Positions 1 to 6,918 of a stretch of DNA of 10,558 bases are shown piece after piece; position 1 is the stretch's first letter, and each line of letters opens with the position of its first letter. The translations under genes were made by a program, and so were the position numbers. The DNA is from an uncultured Clostridia bacterium (GTDB lineage Bacteria > Bacillota > Clostridia > Oscillospirales > CAG-272): contig CAMFEL010000067.1 of NCBI GenBank assembly GCA_945949385.1, forward strand, positions 1-10,558. Reading direction: 5' to 3'. The notes below the pieces were generated by a model, which did no database searches, was not told where the DNA came from, and saw only the letters and a list, made by a program, of their open reading frames with translations.

Positions 1-878
1 ACCGCTACGAAATAAACGATGTAATAGGCCCCAACGAATATAAGGCTCATGTAAACAACAATGCCTACACCAACTATCTGGCGCACAGCCTTATGCAGCT
101 TGCTCTGGAATATACCGAAAAGCTGAAGACCGAAAAGCCCGAAGTGTATGAGCGCCTCAACGGCATACTGGAGCTTGACAGATTTATGCCTATATGGCAG
201 GACAGAAGCGCGAAGCTGTATCTTCCCCGCGAGAACGCTGACGGCATTATTCCCGAAGACGATACTTTCCTTTCCCTGCCCGATGTTTCAGATGAAAAGA
301 TAAGCGTGTCTCTCGATCCCAATGTGCGCGAAAGATTGAAAGACATCGGATTTATGGCCGCACAGATATGCAAGCAGGCGGACGTAGTGGCCCTGTTCTA
401 TATGATGGAGGATCTGTTCAGCTCCGAGTGTAAAAAGAAGAACTTCTACTTCTACGAGCACCGCTGTCTCCACGATTCCAGTCTGTCCCTTGCTACCTTC
501 TCCGCCCTTGCAGCCGATCTGCACGAGGACGATATGGCTTACAGCCTGTTTGAAAGAGCTACCATGATCGATATGGGCGGTTATCCCAAATCCTCCGACG
601 CAGGCATTCACGCCGCCTCTCTCGGCGGCATATGGCAGTGCTGCGTGCTGGGCTTCGGCGGTGTACGCCGCTACGGCGACGCCCTGCGTATTCAGCCCAA
701 TTTGCCCGAGAAGTGGAACAGCGTAAGCTTCTGTATATACTGGCACGGTCAGCGCCTGTCAATAACGGCGACCCATGAGCAGCTTTCCGTTAAGAATCTT
801 ACGGGCACGGCTGATGTGCAGTTTTTGCACGACGGCAAGCTTTGCAGCGTAGGCGACGGAGTGACGTTAAAACTGTAA
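1..878 (+). CDS. GH65 disaccharide phosphorylase, C-terminal part (5' end outside window)
   Basis: The frame is already open at the window edge (codons from position 3) and gives 291 residues, against roughly 750-770 for a whole GH65 enzyme; the ATG at 93 is internal. Family members cleave an alpha-glucosyl disaccharide with phosphate, inverting the linkage to give beta-glucose 1-phosphate, usually in the cytoplasm. The fragment opens with the motif VIGPNEY, whose Glu (fragment residue 12) matches the family's general acid, followed by HVNNNAYTNY. KQADVV (about 124-129), HDSSLS (about 157-162) and GIHAASLGG (about 201-209, the phosphate-site loop in this family) follow, then a short beta-rich C-terminal domain. 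pgmB begins 39 nt downstream, supporting a phosphorylase rather than a hydrolase. Maltose, kojibiose, nigerose or trehalose specificity cannot be decided from this part. No frameshift is seen. Confidence 0.92.
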   Translation, partial: RYEINDVIGPNEYKAHVNNNAYTNYLAHSLMQLALEYTEKLKTEKPEVYERLNGILELDRFMPIWQDRSAKLYLPRENADGIIPEDDTFLSLPDVSDEKISVSLDPNVRERLKDIGFMAAQICKQADVVALFYMMEDLFSSECKKKNFYFYEHRCLHDSSLSLATFSALAADLHEDDMAYSLFERATMIDMGGYPKSSDAGIHAASLGGIWQCCVLGFGGVRRYGDALRIQPNLPEKWNSVSFCIYWHGQRLSITATHEQLSVKNLTGTADVQFLHDGKLCSVGDGVTLKL

Positions 879-917
879 CGGCGCACTTTTTCAGTTTATT
901 ATTAAGGAAGAAAAGCA

Positions 918-1568
918 ATGAAAACAAAAGCTATCATATTTGACCTTGACGGAGTAATCACGGACACGGCGCGCTATCATTTCAAGGCGTGGAAAATGCT
1001 TGCAGACAGCCTCGGCTTCGGTTTTACCGAGGCCGACAACGAGCGGCTGAAAGGCGTGTCCCGTATGGATTCACTGAATATTATCCTTGAAATAAACGGC
1101 GCCGAGGACCGTTTTACTCTTGAAGAAAAAGAAGCGCTGTGCAAGACGAAAAACGACAACTACATACAGCTTATCTCACAGATAACCCCTGCCGACATTC
1201 TGCCGGGAATTTCCGATTTTATGGCAGCGGCAAAGGCGGCGGGACTAAGCTGTGCAGTGGCGTCCGTGTCGAAAAACGCGCCCGCGGTGCTTAAAAGTCT
1301 GGGACTTGCGGACAGCTTTGATTATGTAGCCGATGCGAAAAAGATTACCCGTTCAAAGCCCGACCCGGAGATTTTCACCGTATGCGCCGAGTCGCTCGGC
1401 TTTAAGGGCAGCGACTGTATCGGAATTGAGGACTCTCAGGCAGGCATCGAGGCAATACACGCCGCAGGCATGAAGTCTATCGGCATAAATGTCACCGTTT
1501 GCTCCCTTGAGCCCGACATACACCTGAAAAGCACGGCGGAGCTTGACTTTGCCTCTATGGTGGACTGA
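918..1568 (+). CDS. pgmB: beta-phosphoglucomutase (HAD superfamily)
   Basis: This 216-residue protein has the usual length for beta-phosphoglucomutase, which interconverts beta-glucose 1-phosphate and glucose 6-phosphate in the cytoplasm. HAD motif I is FDLDGV, with the nucleophile Asp9 and acid/base Asp11. The cap region carries DTARYHFKAW (16-25) and GVSR (46-49), a phosphate-contacting segment in the Lactococcus enzyme. Motif II is in ASVSKN (115-120), motif III is Lys147 in RSKPDP, and motif IV is Glu171-Asp172 in GIEDSQAG. All catalytic positions are intact. AAGGA at 904-908 lies 9 nt before the ATG. The gene follows the GH65 gene by 39 nt with no terminator between, so the two are probably one transcript, and the mutase would consume the phosphorylase product. 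A strong terminator follows. Confidence 0.94.
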   Translation: MKTKAIIFDLDGVITDTARYHFKAWKMLADSLGFGFTEADNERLKGVSRMDSLNIILEINGAEDRFTLEEKEALCKTKNDNYIQLISQITPADILPGISDFMAAAKAAGLSCAVASVSKNAPAVLKSLGLADSFDYVADAKKITRSKPDPEIFTVCAESLGFKGSDCIGIEDSQAGIEAIHAAGMKSIGINVTVCSLEPDIHLKSTAELDFASMVD

Positions 1569-1593
1569 AAGCAGCCTTGCCTCGTTACATACG

Positions 1594-1630
1594 AAAAAGC
1601 AGCAGAAGATCCTCTGCTGCTTTTTTCTTT
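1594..1630 (+). terminator. Intrinsic terminator after pgmB
   Basis: GCAGCAGA (1599-1606) pairs perfectly with TCTGCTGC (1613-1620) around a 6-nt loop. Flanking A5 (1594-1598) and T5 (1621-1625) extend the stem to 13 bp, and the run T6-C-T3 follows directly. It separates the sugar-phosphate genes from the heat-shock operon. Confidence 0.92.
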
Positions 1631-1721
1631 TTCAAACGTCCCGCGTTTTTCTCTGCACACCGTTTTTTGGCACTCAGCCCCGCTGTTTACAAAAAATTCA
1701 CATTTAATATGCTATTTATTA

Positions 1722-1750
1722 TTGATTTTCCCCGCGGTTGGTGGTACATT
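1722..1750 (+). promoter_or_regulatory. Probable sigma-A promoter of the hrcA operon
   Basis: TTGATT (1722-1727) and TACATT (1745-1750) are spaced by 17 bp, each matching 4 of 6 consensus bases. Transcription would start near 1757, just ahead of the CIRCE element, which is the usual arrangement for HrcA repression. The boxes are modest matches, so the call rests partly on position. Confidence 0.6.
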
Positions 1751-1761
1751 TATAGCATAAG

Positions 1762-1788
1762 TTAGCACTTTGACAAACCGAGTGCTAA
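1762..1788 (+). promoter_or_regulatory. CIRCE operator (HrcA binding site)
   Basis: The left arm TTAGCACTT (1762-1770), a 9-nt spacer (1771-1779) and the right arm GAGTGCTAA (1780-1788) match the CIRCE consensus TTAGCACTC-N9-GAGTGCTAA at all but one base, the T at 1770. It lies 22 nt before the hrcA start codon and overlaps the expected start of the transcript. HrcA bound here would repress the whole hrcA-grpE-dnaK-dnaJ unit. No second copy was seen ahead of dnaK or dnaJ. Confidence 0.97.
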
Positions 1789-1810
1789 AATCACAAAGGA
1801 GGATGCAGCA

Positions 1811-2911
1811 GTGAGACCGGACGACAGACCTTTGAGCGAGCGAAAAAAAATGATCCTCAAAGCGATCATCGACGCTCACATTGAAAACGGCGAGCCCGTG
1901 GGCTCAAAGTATCTGACCCAGGGCGGCAGATTTTCTTACTCCTCCGCAACCATACGCAACGAGATGGCAGAGCTTGAAGCAATGGGTTATCTTGAACAGC
2001 CACATACCTCTGCCGGTCGCGTCCCCAGCGAGGCGGGATACCGCTTCTATGTGGACAGTCTTGTGGACCGTTACCGTATGACCCAGGCAGAAACGGAGAA
2101 ACTGAAAAATGCACTGAGGGAGAAACAGGCGGAGCTTGACGGTATACTTGATACGGCAATGAGGCTTGCGGCTTCCATGACGAACTACACAGCTCTTGCG
2201 GTTCGCCCCCGTGTGACCTCCATGACGGTGAAAAAGTTTGCGCTTGTTCCCGTTGACCAAAACAGCATGGTGCTGGTTATGGTCACCGCCGGCGGAGCGG
2301 TGCGCACACAGAATATCGTGTCCGCAAGTCCTGTCGGGGAGGACGCGCTTAAAAAGCTCGCAAACCTTTTGAACATCCGTCTTGCGGGGCTGTCAGCCGA
2401 CCAGTTTACTCTTCCCATTATGATGGAGCTTGAGAGCGCCATGGGCGAATATGCTTTTCTTGTGGATCCCGTGGTCAAGAGCATATGCCAGACTATCAGC
2501 GCCACCTCCGGGGGAGAAATCAAGATCGACGGAGTAAACAGACTTCTGTCATATCCTGAGTTTTACGACATCGGAAAACTGCGCGATATGCTTGCTATGT
2601 TTGAGAGGAAAGACGAGCTGCTGCAGCTTATTTCCGGCGACACGGCGCCAATGATGCCCGCAGGTCAGCCTGATGACGGAGTTCATGTTTACATCGGCAG
2701 CGAAAACCCCGTCATCGTTATGGACAGCTCCACCCTTGTGTTCAAGCCGGTCAAAAAGGACGGCAAAACGGTGGGCGCGCTGGGCGTCATCGGTCCTACG
2801 CGAATGAACTACACCAAGGTCATATCCATGATCGACAACATCACAAACAGCATAAGCGACGTCCTGGACGCACCTGCCACGGACGACAGCGGAGGTAAAA
2901 ATGGACAGTAG
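1811..2911 (+). CDS. hrcA: Heat-inducible transcription repressor HrcA
   Basis: HrcA binds CIRCE and represses class I heat-shock genes; in studied species GroEL keeps it active. The N-terminal winged-helix region (about 1-75) includes SSATIRNEMAELE (44-56) and the family signature HTSAGRVPSEAGYRFYVD (65-82). A helical stretch (about 90-122) and a GAF-like domain with inserted segment follow, to about residue 350. The protein is 366 residues, somewhat longer than the usual 340 or so, the excess partly in a polar tail ending DSGGKNGQ. Translation starts at GTG: AAAGGAGG (1795-1802) sits 8 nt upstream. The ATG at 1803 directly abuts that site and meets TGA after three codons, so it is not the start. 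A CIRCE element precedes the gene, implying autorepression. The last 11 nt overlap grpE. Confidence 0.98.
   Translation: MRPDDRPLSERKKMILKAIIDAHIENGEPVGSKYLTQGGRFSYSSATIRNEMAELEAMGYLEQPHTSAGRVPSEAGYRFYVDSLVDRYRMTQAETEKLKNALREKQAELDGILDTAMRLAASMTNYTALAVRPRVTSMTVKKFALVPVDQNSMVLVMVTAGGAVRTQNIVSASPVGEDALKKLANLLNIRLAGLSADQFTLPIMMELESAMGEYAFLVDPVVKSICQTISATSGGEIKIDGVNRLLSYPEFYDIGKLRDMLAMFERKDELLQLISGDTAPMMPAGQPDDGVHVYIGSENPVIVMDSSTLVFKPVKKDGKTVGALGVIGPTRMNYTKVISMIDNITNSISDVLDAPATDDSGGKNGQ
2891..2895 (+). promoter_or_regulatory. grpE ribosome binding site inside the hrcA end
   Basis: GGAGG lies 5 nt before the grpE ATG at 2901 and within the final codons of hrcA. This fixes the grpE start and the 11-nt gene overlap, an arrangement suited to translational coupling. 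Confidence 0.85.
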
Positions 2912-3575
2912 CAAAGAAAAAAACGAAAAAATCAATGAGACTTGCAAAGAGACGGCAGACAAAAACGAACCGGTAAACGCTTCCCCCGCCCATACCGAGG
3001 AAAAAGCCGACGCGGCAGGAAATGCCGAAAACGCGGAAAACTGCCATAAGTGCGATAATGATGAAAAAGACGGTAAAAAGGATAAAAAATCATCCGAAAA
3101 AGAGGCAAAGAAGCTGAAAAGCCGCATAACTCAGCTTGAAAAAGAGCTGGAGGCGGCAAAAAGCGAAGCGGCCGACGCAACCGACAAATATATGCGGGTG
3201 TGCGCCGAGTATGACAATTTCAGAAAGCGCAGTCAGAAAGAGCGCGAAGGAATCTATTCCGACGCCGCCGCCGACAGCATCAAAGAGCTGCTTCCCCTTA
3301 TAGACAACCTGGAAAGAGCCACACAGTACACCAATCCGGAAAAAGTCGCCGAGGGCGTTGAAATGGTGCTTTCCACACTTCCCGCCGTGTTTGAAAAGCT
3401 GAAGATCACTTCCTTCGGCGAGGCGGGAGAAACCTTCGACCCCAACATTCACAACGCCGTAATGCATGTTGAAGACGAGGAAAAGGGCGAAGGCGAGATC
3501 ACCGATGTGTTCCAGAAGGGATACAAAATCGGCGACAAAGTGGTGCGCTACGCCATGGTAAAGGTAGCAAACTGA
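2901..3575 (+). CDS. grpE: Nucleotide exchange factor GrpE
   Basis: GrpE works as a dimer that releases ADP from DnaK and so resets its substrate cycle; in some bacteria it is also a thermosensor. The first 65 or so residues are charged, rich in Lys, Glu, Asn and Ala, and look disordered; they contain an isolated CHKC (48-51). A long helix follows, probably coiled coil (about 66-125), including RITQLEKELEAAKSE and EYDNFRKRSQKERE. The four-helix region spans about 125-170. The C-terminal beta domain, which contacts the DnaK ATPase domain, carries FDPNIHNAVMHVED (179-192) and VFQKGYKIGDKVVRYAMVKV (203-222). The length of 224 residues is a little above many relatives because of the N-terminal tail. 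The gene overlaps hrcA and lies 44 nt before dnaK with no terminator between. Confidence 0.97.
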   Translation: MDSSKEKNEKINETCKETADKNEPVNASPAHTEEKADAAGNAENAENCHKCDNDEKDGKKDKKSSEKEAKKLKSRITQLEKELEAAKSEAADATDKYMRVCAEYDNFRKRSQKEREGIYSDAAADSIKELLPLIDNLERATQYTNPEKVAEGVEMVLSTLPAVFEKLKITSFGEAGETFDPNIHNAVMHVEDEEKGEGEITDVFQKGYKIGDKVVRYAMVKVAN

Positions 3576-3619
3576 CAAGGCCAAAAAAATTTATTCAATA
3601 TATTTCGGAGGAAAAGAAA

Positions 3620-5470
3620 ATGGCTAAAATTATTGGTATAGATTTGGGTACCACCAACTCCTGCGTGGCAGTTTACGAGGGCGGAGAGCCCACCGTTATC
3701 CCCAATCCCGAGGGTGCCAGAACCACACCTTCCGTGGTAGCGTTCTCAAAGACGGGCGAGCGTATGGTCGGTCAGGTCGCTAAGCGTCAGGCTATCACCA
3801 ACCCCGACAGAACAGTTATGAGCATCAAGCGTCATATGGGTTCAAGCTACCGCGTCGATATTGACGGAAAAAATTACACACCTCAGGAGATCTCCGCAAT
3901 GATTCTTCAGAAGCTGAAGTCCGACGCGGAAGCATTCCTGGGCACCACAGTAACTCAGGCGGTCATCACCGTTCCCGCTTACTTCTCCGACGCACAGCGT
4001 CAGGCTACCAAGGACGCCGGCAAAATTGCAGGTCTTGAAGTGCTCCGTATTATCAACGAGCCTACTGCGGCAGCTCTCGCTTACGGCGTTGACAAGGACA
4101 AAGACCAGAAGGTCATGATCTACGATTTGGGCGGCGGTACATTTGATGTATCCCTGCTTGAAATCAGCGACGACGGCGTGTTCGAGGTTCTTGCTACCGC
4201 CGGCAACAACAAGCTGGGCGGCGACGACTTCGACCAGCGCATTATCGACTGGATCGCAGAGCAGTTCAAGGCTGAAAACAATATCGACCTGCGCCAGGAC
4301 AAGATGGCGCTTCAGAGACTGAAGGAAGCCGCAGAAAAGGCAAAGATAGAGCTTTCCGGAATGGCAAGCACCAATATCAATCTGCCCTTCATCACCGCTG
4401 ACGCCACCGGCCCCAAGCACTTTGACGCAACTCTTACCCGCGCTAAGTTCAACGAGCTTACCGCCGACCTTGTTGACAAGACCGTGGGTCCCATGAAGCA
4501 GGCTCTGTCCGATGCAGGACTTTCCGTATCCCAGATAGACAAGGTACTGCTTGTAGGCGGCTCCACCAGAATCCCCGCAGTTCAGGATGCAGTAAAGAGC
4601 TTCACCGGCAAGGATCCCTTCAAGGGCATCAACCCCGATGAGTGCGTTGCTATCGGCGCGGCTATCCAGGGCGGCGTTCTTGGCGGAGATGTAAAAGATC
4701 TGCTGCTGCTGGACGTTACTCCTCTGTCTCTGGGTATCGAGACTCTGGGCGGCGTATTCAACCGCATTATTGACAGAAACACCACCATACCCGTAAAGAA
4801 GAGCCAGGTTTACTCCACCGCAGCCGACGGTCAGACCTCAGTTGAGATCCATGTGCTTCAGGGCGAGAGAGATATGGCGGCAGGCAACACGACCCTGGGA
4901 CGCTTCTCCCTTGACGGAATCGCTCCCGCACCCCGCGGCGTTCCTCAGATCGAGGTTACCTTTGATATAGACGCCAACGGCATTGTTAACGTATCGGCTA
5001 AGGATAAGGGCACAGGCAAGGAGCAGCATATCACCATCACCTCCAGCACCAATATGTCCCAAGAGGATATTGACCGCGCCGTTAAGGACGCCGAAAAGTT
5101 TGCCGAGGCAGACAAGAAGCAGAAAGAGGCAGTTGAAGTCAAGAACCGCGCCGAAAGCCTTATATTCCAGAGTGAAAAGACTCTGGGCGAGATCGGCGAT
5201 AAGGTAAGCGACGCCGACAAGGCTCCTGTCAAGGATGCTATCGAAAAGCTCAAGGCTACCGTTGCCGGCGGCGACACCGAGGCAATAAAGGCAGACACCG
5301 AAGCGCTGGAAAAAGCGTTCTACGCTGTCAGCGAAAAGCTGTATAATCAGGCAGGCGGCGCTCAGGGCGCTCAGGGCTTTGACGCAAACGCCGGAGCAGG
5401 CACCGACGGGCAGAGCAGCGACGGCACCTTCTACAATGCCGATTATGAGGACAAGAGCGACAATCAGTAA
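3620..5470 (+). CDS. dnaK: Molecular chaperone DnaK (Hsp70)
   Basis: This ATP-driven cytoplasmic chaperone binds exposed hydrophobic peptides together with DnaJ and GrpE. The ATPase domain (about 1-355) has all three Hsp70 signatures: IDLGTTNS (7-14), IYDLGGGTFDVSLL (167-180) and VLLVGGSTRIPAVQ (309-322). The interdomain linker is at DLLLLDVTPLSLG (360-372), followed by the peptide-binding beta domain to about 475 and the helical lid. The tail (about 578-602) is rich in Gly, Ala, Gln and Ser. At 616 residues it is full length for a Gram-positive DnaK; the region near 70-95 runs straight from SIKRHMGSS to YTPQEISA without the 20-odd residue insert of Gram-negative DnaK. GGAGG (3607-3611) lies 8 nt before the ATG. 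A hairpin lies between this gene and dnaJ. Confidence 0.99.
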   Translation: MAKIIGIDLGTTNSCVAVYEGGEPTVIPNPEGARTTPSVVAFSKTGERMVGQVAKRQAITNPDRTVMSIKRHMGSSYRVDIDGKNYTPQEISAMILQKLKSDAEAFLGTTVTQAVITVPAYFSDAQRQATKDAGKIAGLEVLRIINEPTAAALAYGVDKDKDQKVMIYDLGGGTFDVSLLEISDDGVFEVLATAGNNKLGGDDFDQRIIDWIAEQFKAENNIDLRQDKMALQRLKEAAEKAKIELSGMASTNINLPFITADATGPKHFDATLTRAKFNELTADLVDKTVGPMKQALSDAGLSVSQIDKVLLVGGSTRIPAVQDAVKSFTGKDPFKGINPDECVAIGAAIQGGVLGGDVKDLLLLDVTPLSLGIETLGGVFNRIIDRNTTIPVKKSQVYSTAADGQTSVEIHVLQGERDMAAGNTTLGRFSLDGIAPAPRGVPQIEVTFDIDANGIVNVSAKDKGTGKEQHITITSSTNMSQEDIDRAVKDAEKFAEADKKQKEAVEVKNRAESLIFQSEKTLGEIGDKVSDADKAPVKDAIEKLKATVAGGDTEAIKADTEALEKAFYAVSEKLYNQAGGAQGAQGFDANAGAGTDGQSSDGTFYNADYEDKSDNQ

Positions 5471-5486
5471 CCGTTTTATAAAAGAT

Positions 5487-5517
5487 CTTAGGGGCACCGG
5501 ACACCGGTGTCCCTGAG
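5487..5517 (+). terminator. Strong hairpin between dnaK and dnaJ (partial terminator or mRNA-stability element)
   Basis: CTTAGGGGCACCGG (5487-5500) pairs with CCGGTGTCCCTGAG (5504-5517) around the loop ACA, giving 14 bp including two G-U pairs. It starts 16 nt after the dnaK stop. The sequence after it is T-rich but interrupted (TTCTGATTTTCC), so full termination is uncertain. It could reduce read-through into dnaJ or protect the 3' end of a shorter dnaK message. Confidence 0.75.
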
Positions 5518-5593
5518 TTCTGATTTTCCGGGATTTTATTTTTGATTTTATATTTCATACTACATACCGCAACCTGACAGAAAGGCTTTTACA

Positions 5594-6715
5594 ATGGCTG
5601 ACAAACGAGATTATTATGAGGTGCTGGGGCTTTCCAAAGGCGCCACCGACGAAGAAATAAAAAAGGCGTACCGCCGGCTTGCCAAACAGTACCATCCGGA
5701 TATGAATCCGGGAGACAAGGTGGCGGAGAGCAAGTTCAAAGAGGTCAACGAGGCATACGATGTGCTCGGAGACCCCGATAAAAAAGCAAAATACGACCAG
5801 TACGGACACGCGGCCTTTGACCCGTCCTCGGGATTTGGCGGAGGCGGCGGGGGCTTCGGCTTTGACGGCTTTGATATTTCCGATATTTTTTCAAGCTTTT
5901 TCGGCGGGTCTTCAAGTCGCCGTCAGAACGGTCCCGTACAGGGCGACGATATAAAATACCGCCTTACACTTACCTTTGAGGAAGCCGTGTTCGGCTGCAA
6001 AAAGGAGATAACTTATCAGAGAGTCGCCAAGTGCCCCGAATGCTCAGGCAGCGGAGCGCAAAAAGGCACATCTGCCAAGACCTGCCCCGACTGTCAGGGA
6101 CGCGGTCAGGTGAAAGTTCAGCAGCGCACTCCTTTCGGTATGATGCAGTCCACCCGTACCTGCGACAGATGCCGCGGTACAGGTAAAATTATTGAAACCC
6201 CCTGCAAAAACTGCCGGGGCAGCGGATTTGTCAAGGCCTCAAAAAAACTGGAGGTGTCAATTCCCGCAGGTATTGACGACGGTCAGGGCGTAGTGCTTCG
6301 CGGCGAGGGCTGCGACGGCAGAAACGGCGGCAGCGCGGGAGATCTTATAATCACCGTAAATGTCCGTCCCCACGCTTTCTTTGAGCGCGAGGGCTACGAT
6401 ATATACTGCGATGTACCCGTGACCTTTGCCGACATGGCTTTGGGAGCAAAGATAAGCGTGCCCACCATTGACGGCACGGAAACTCTGGAAATTCCCGAGG
6501 GTACGCAGACAGGCACTACCTTTACCCTGAAAGGCAAGGGTGTAAAGGTAGTAAATTCCCAGAAACGCGGAAATATGTATATAACCGCCGTTATCGAAAC
6601 ACCTAAGGGACTTGACAAAAAGCAGAAGGAGCTTCTGCGGCAGTACAGCGATTCCCTGAAATCGGGCAACCACTCCAAAAAAGATAAGTTTACAAAAAAG
6701 TTCTTCAGCAAGTGA
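5594..6715 (+). CDS. dnaJ: Co-chaperone DnaJ (Hsp40, type I)
   Basis: DnaJ delivers unfolded substrates to DnaK and stimulates its ATPase. The J domain (about 5-70) has the invariant HPD at 34-36 between two Lys/Arg-rich helices. The Gly/Phe-rich linker runs from about 76 to 105, with a six-Gly run (82-87). Four zinc-binding repeats follow: CPECSGSG (147-154), CPDCQGRG (164-171), CDRCRGTG (190-197) and CKNCRGSG (204-211). All eight cysteines are present, making two zinc sites. The C-terminal substrate-binding domains extend to residue 373, the normal length for a type I DnaJ. AAAGG (5581-5585) lies 8 nt before the ATG. The gene is 123 nt after dnaK, across a hairpin, and is the last gene of the heat-shock unit. 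Confidence 0.98.
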   Translation: MADKRDYYEVLGLSKGATDEEIKKAYRRLAKQYHPDMNPGDKVAESKFKEVNEAYDVLGDPDKKAKYDQYGHAAFDPSSGFGGGGGGFGFDGFDISDIFSSFFGGSSSRRQNGPVQGDDIKYRLTLTFEEAVFGCKKEITYQRVAKCPECSGSGAQKGTSAKTCPDCQGRGQVKVQQRTPFGMMQSTRTCDRCRGTGKIIETPCKNCRGSGFVKASKKLEVSIPAGIDDGQGVVLRGEGCDGRNGGSAGDLIITVNVRPHAFFEREGYDIYCDVPVTFADMALGAKISVPTIDGTETLEIPEGTQTGTTFTLKGKGVKVVNSQKRGNMYITAVIETPKGLDKKQKELLRQYSDSLKSGNHSKKDKFTKKFFSK

Positions 6716-6728
6716 CACTTGCCGTTTT

Positions 6729-6758
6729 GAAAACCGCCTGCGGGCGGTTTTCGGCTTT
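6729..6758 (+). terminator. Intrinsic terminator after dnaJ
   Basis: GAAAACCGCC (6729-6738) pairs perfectly with GGCGGTTTTC (6743-6752) around the loop TGCG. The T4 at 6748-6751 doubles as stem and tail, and CGGCTTT follows. It starts 13 nt after the dnaJ stop and closes the heat-shock operon. The A-rich left arm could also let it act on the other strand, but no minus-strand gene is nearby. Confidence 0.85.
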
Positions 6759-6863
6759 ATGCACCGCCGCAAAGCCGAGTATACGGCGAAAAAGCGCAAA
6801 ACCGGGCATATTTTTGTATGTATTTGCTTTTGATTGCCGTTTGTACATTATTTGTTCATATTT

Positions 6864-6892
6864 TTGGGATATACTGTTATAGCTTGTAAAAT
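6864..6892 (+). promoter_or_regulatory. Possible gpmI promoter
   Basis: TTGGGA (6864-6869) and TAAAAT (6887-6892) are 17 bp apart and match 4 and 5 of 6 consensus bases. The transcript would begin about 20 nt before the ATG. A competing reading is TTGTTC (6852-6857) with TGTTAT (6875-6880), and TATACT at 6870-6875 is a good -10 box without a good partner. The gap is AT-rich and follows a terminator, so a promoter is expected here; the exact boxes are uncertain. Confidence 0.45.
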
Positions 6893-6918
6893 TATCAACA
6901 TATAAACAGGAGAATAAA

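Noticed and set aside
1770..1798. Perfect TTGACA inside the CIRCE spacer as a -35 box
   Set aside because: No -10-like sequence lies 16-18 bp downstream; that position is occupied by the hrcA ribosome binding site.
1803..1814. ATG at 1803 as the hrcA start or a leader peptide
   Set aside because: It directly abuts the GGAGG site and reaches TGA after three codons; the GTG at 1811 has correct spacing and opens the HrcA frame.
2901..3100. CHKC motif in the GrpE N-terminus as a zinc or redox site
   Set aside because: It sits alone in a disordered, low-complexity tail that varies widely in GrpE, with no second ligand pair.
4838..5497. Long minus-strand open frame opposite dnaK (219 codons)
   Set aside because: It lies antisense to a full, well-conserved dnaK, has no recognisable domain, and is a reading-frame shadow of the coding strand's base bias.
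5542..5570. Separate promoter for dnaJ (TTGATT at 5542 with TACATA at 5561)
   Set aside because: Spacing is only 13 bp and no better -10 box fits at 16-18 bp.
5820..5960. Glycine-rich repeat in dnaJ as a sequence repeat of interest
   Set aside because: It is the normal Gly/Phe linker of type I DnaJ proteins.
6743..6778. Alternative pairings downstream of the dnaJ terminator (GGCGGT with ACCGCC; TCGGCTTT with AAAGCCGA) as a riboswitch-like switch
   Set aside because: The alternative stems are short and weaker than the terminator, the following gene has its own likely promoter, and no conserved leader motif is recognisable.
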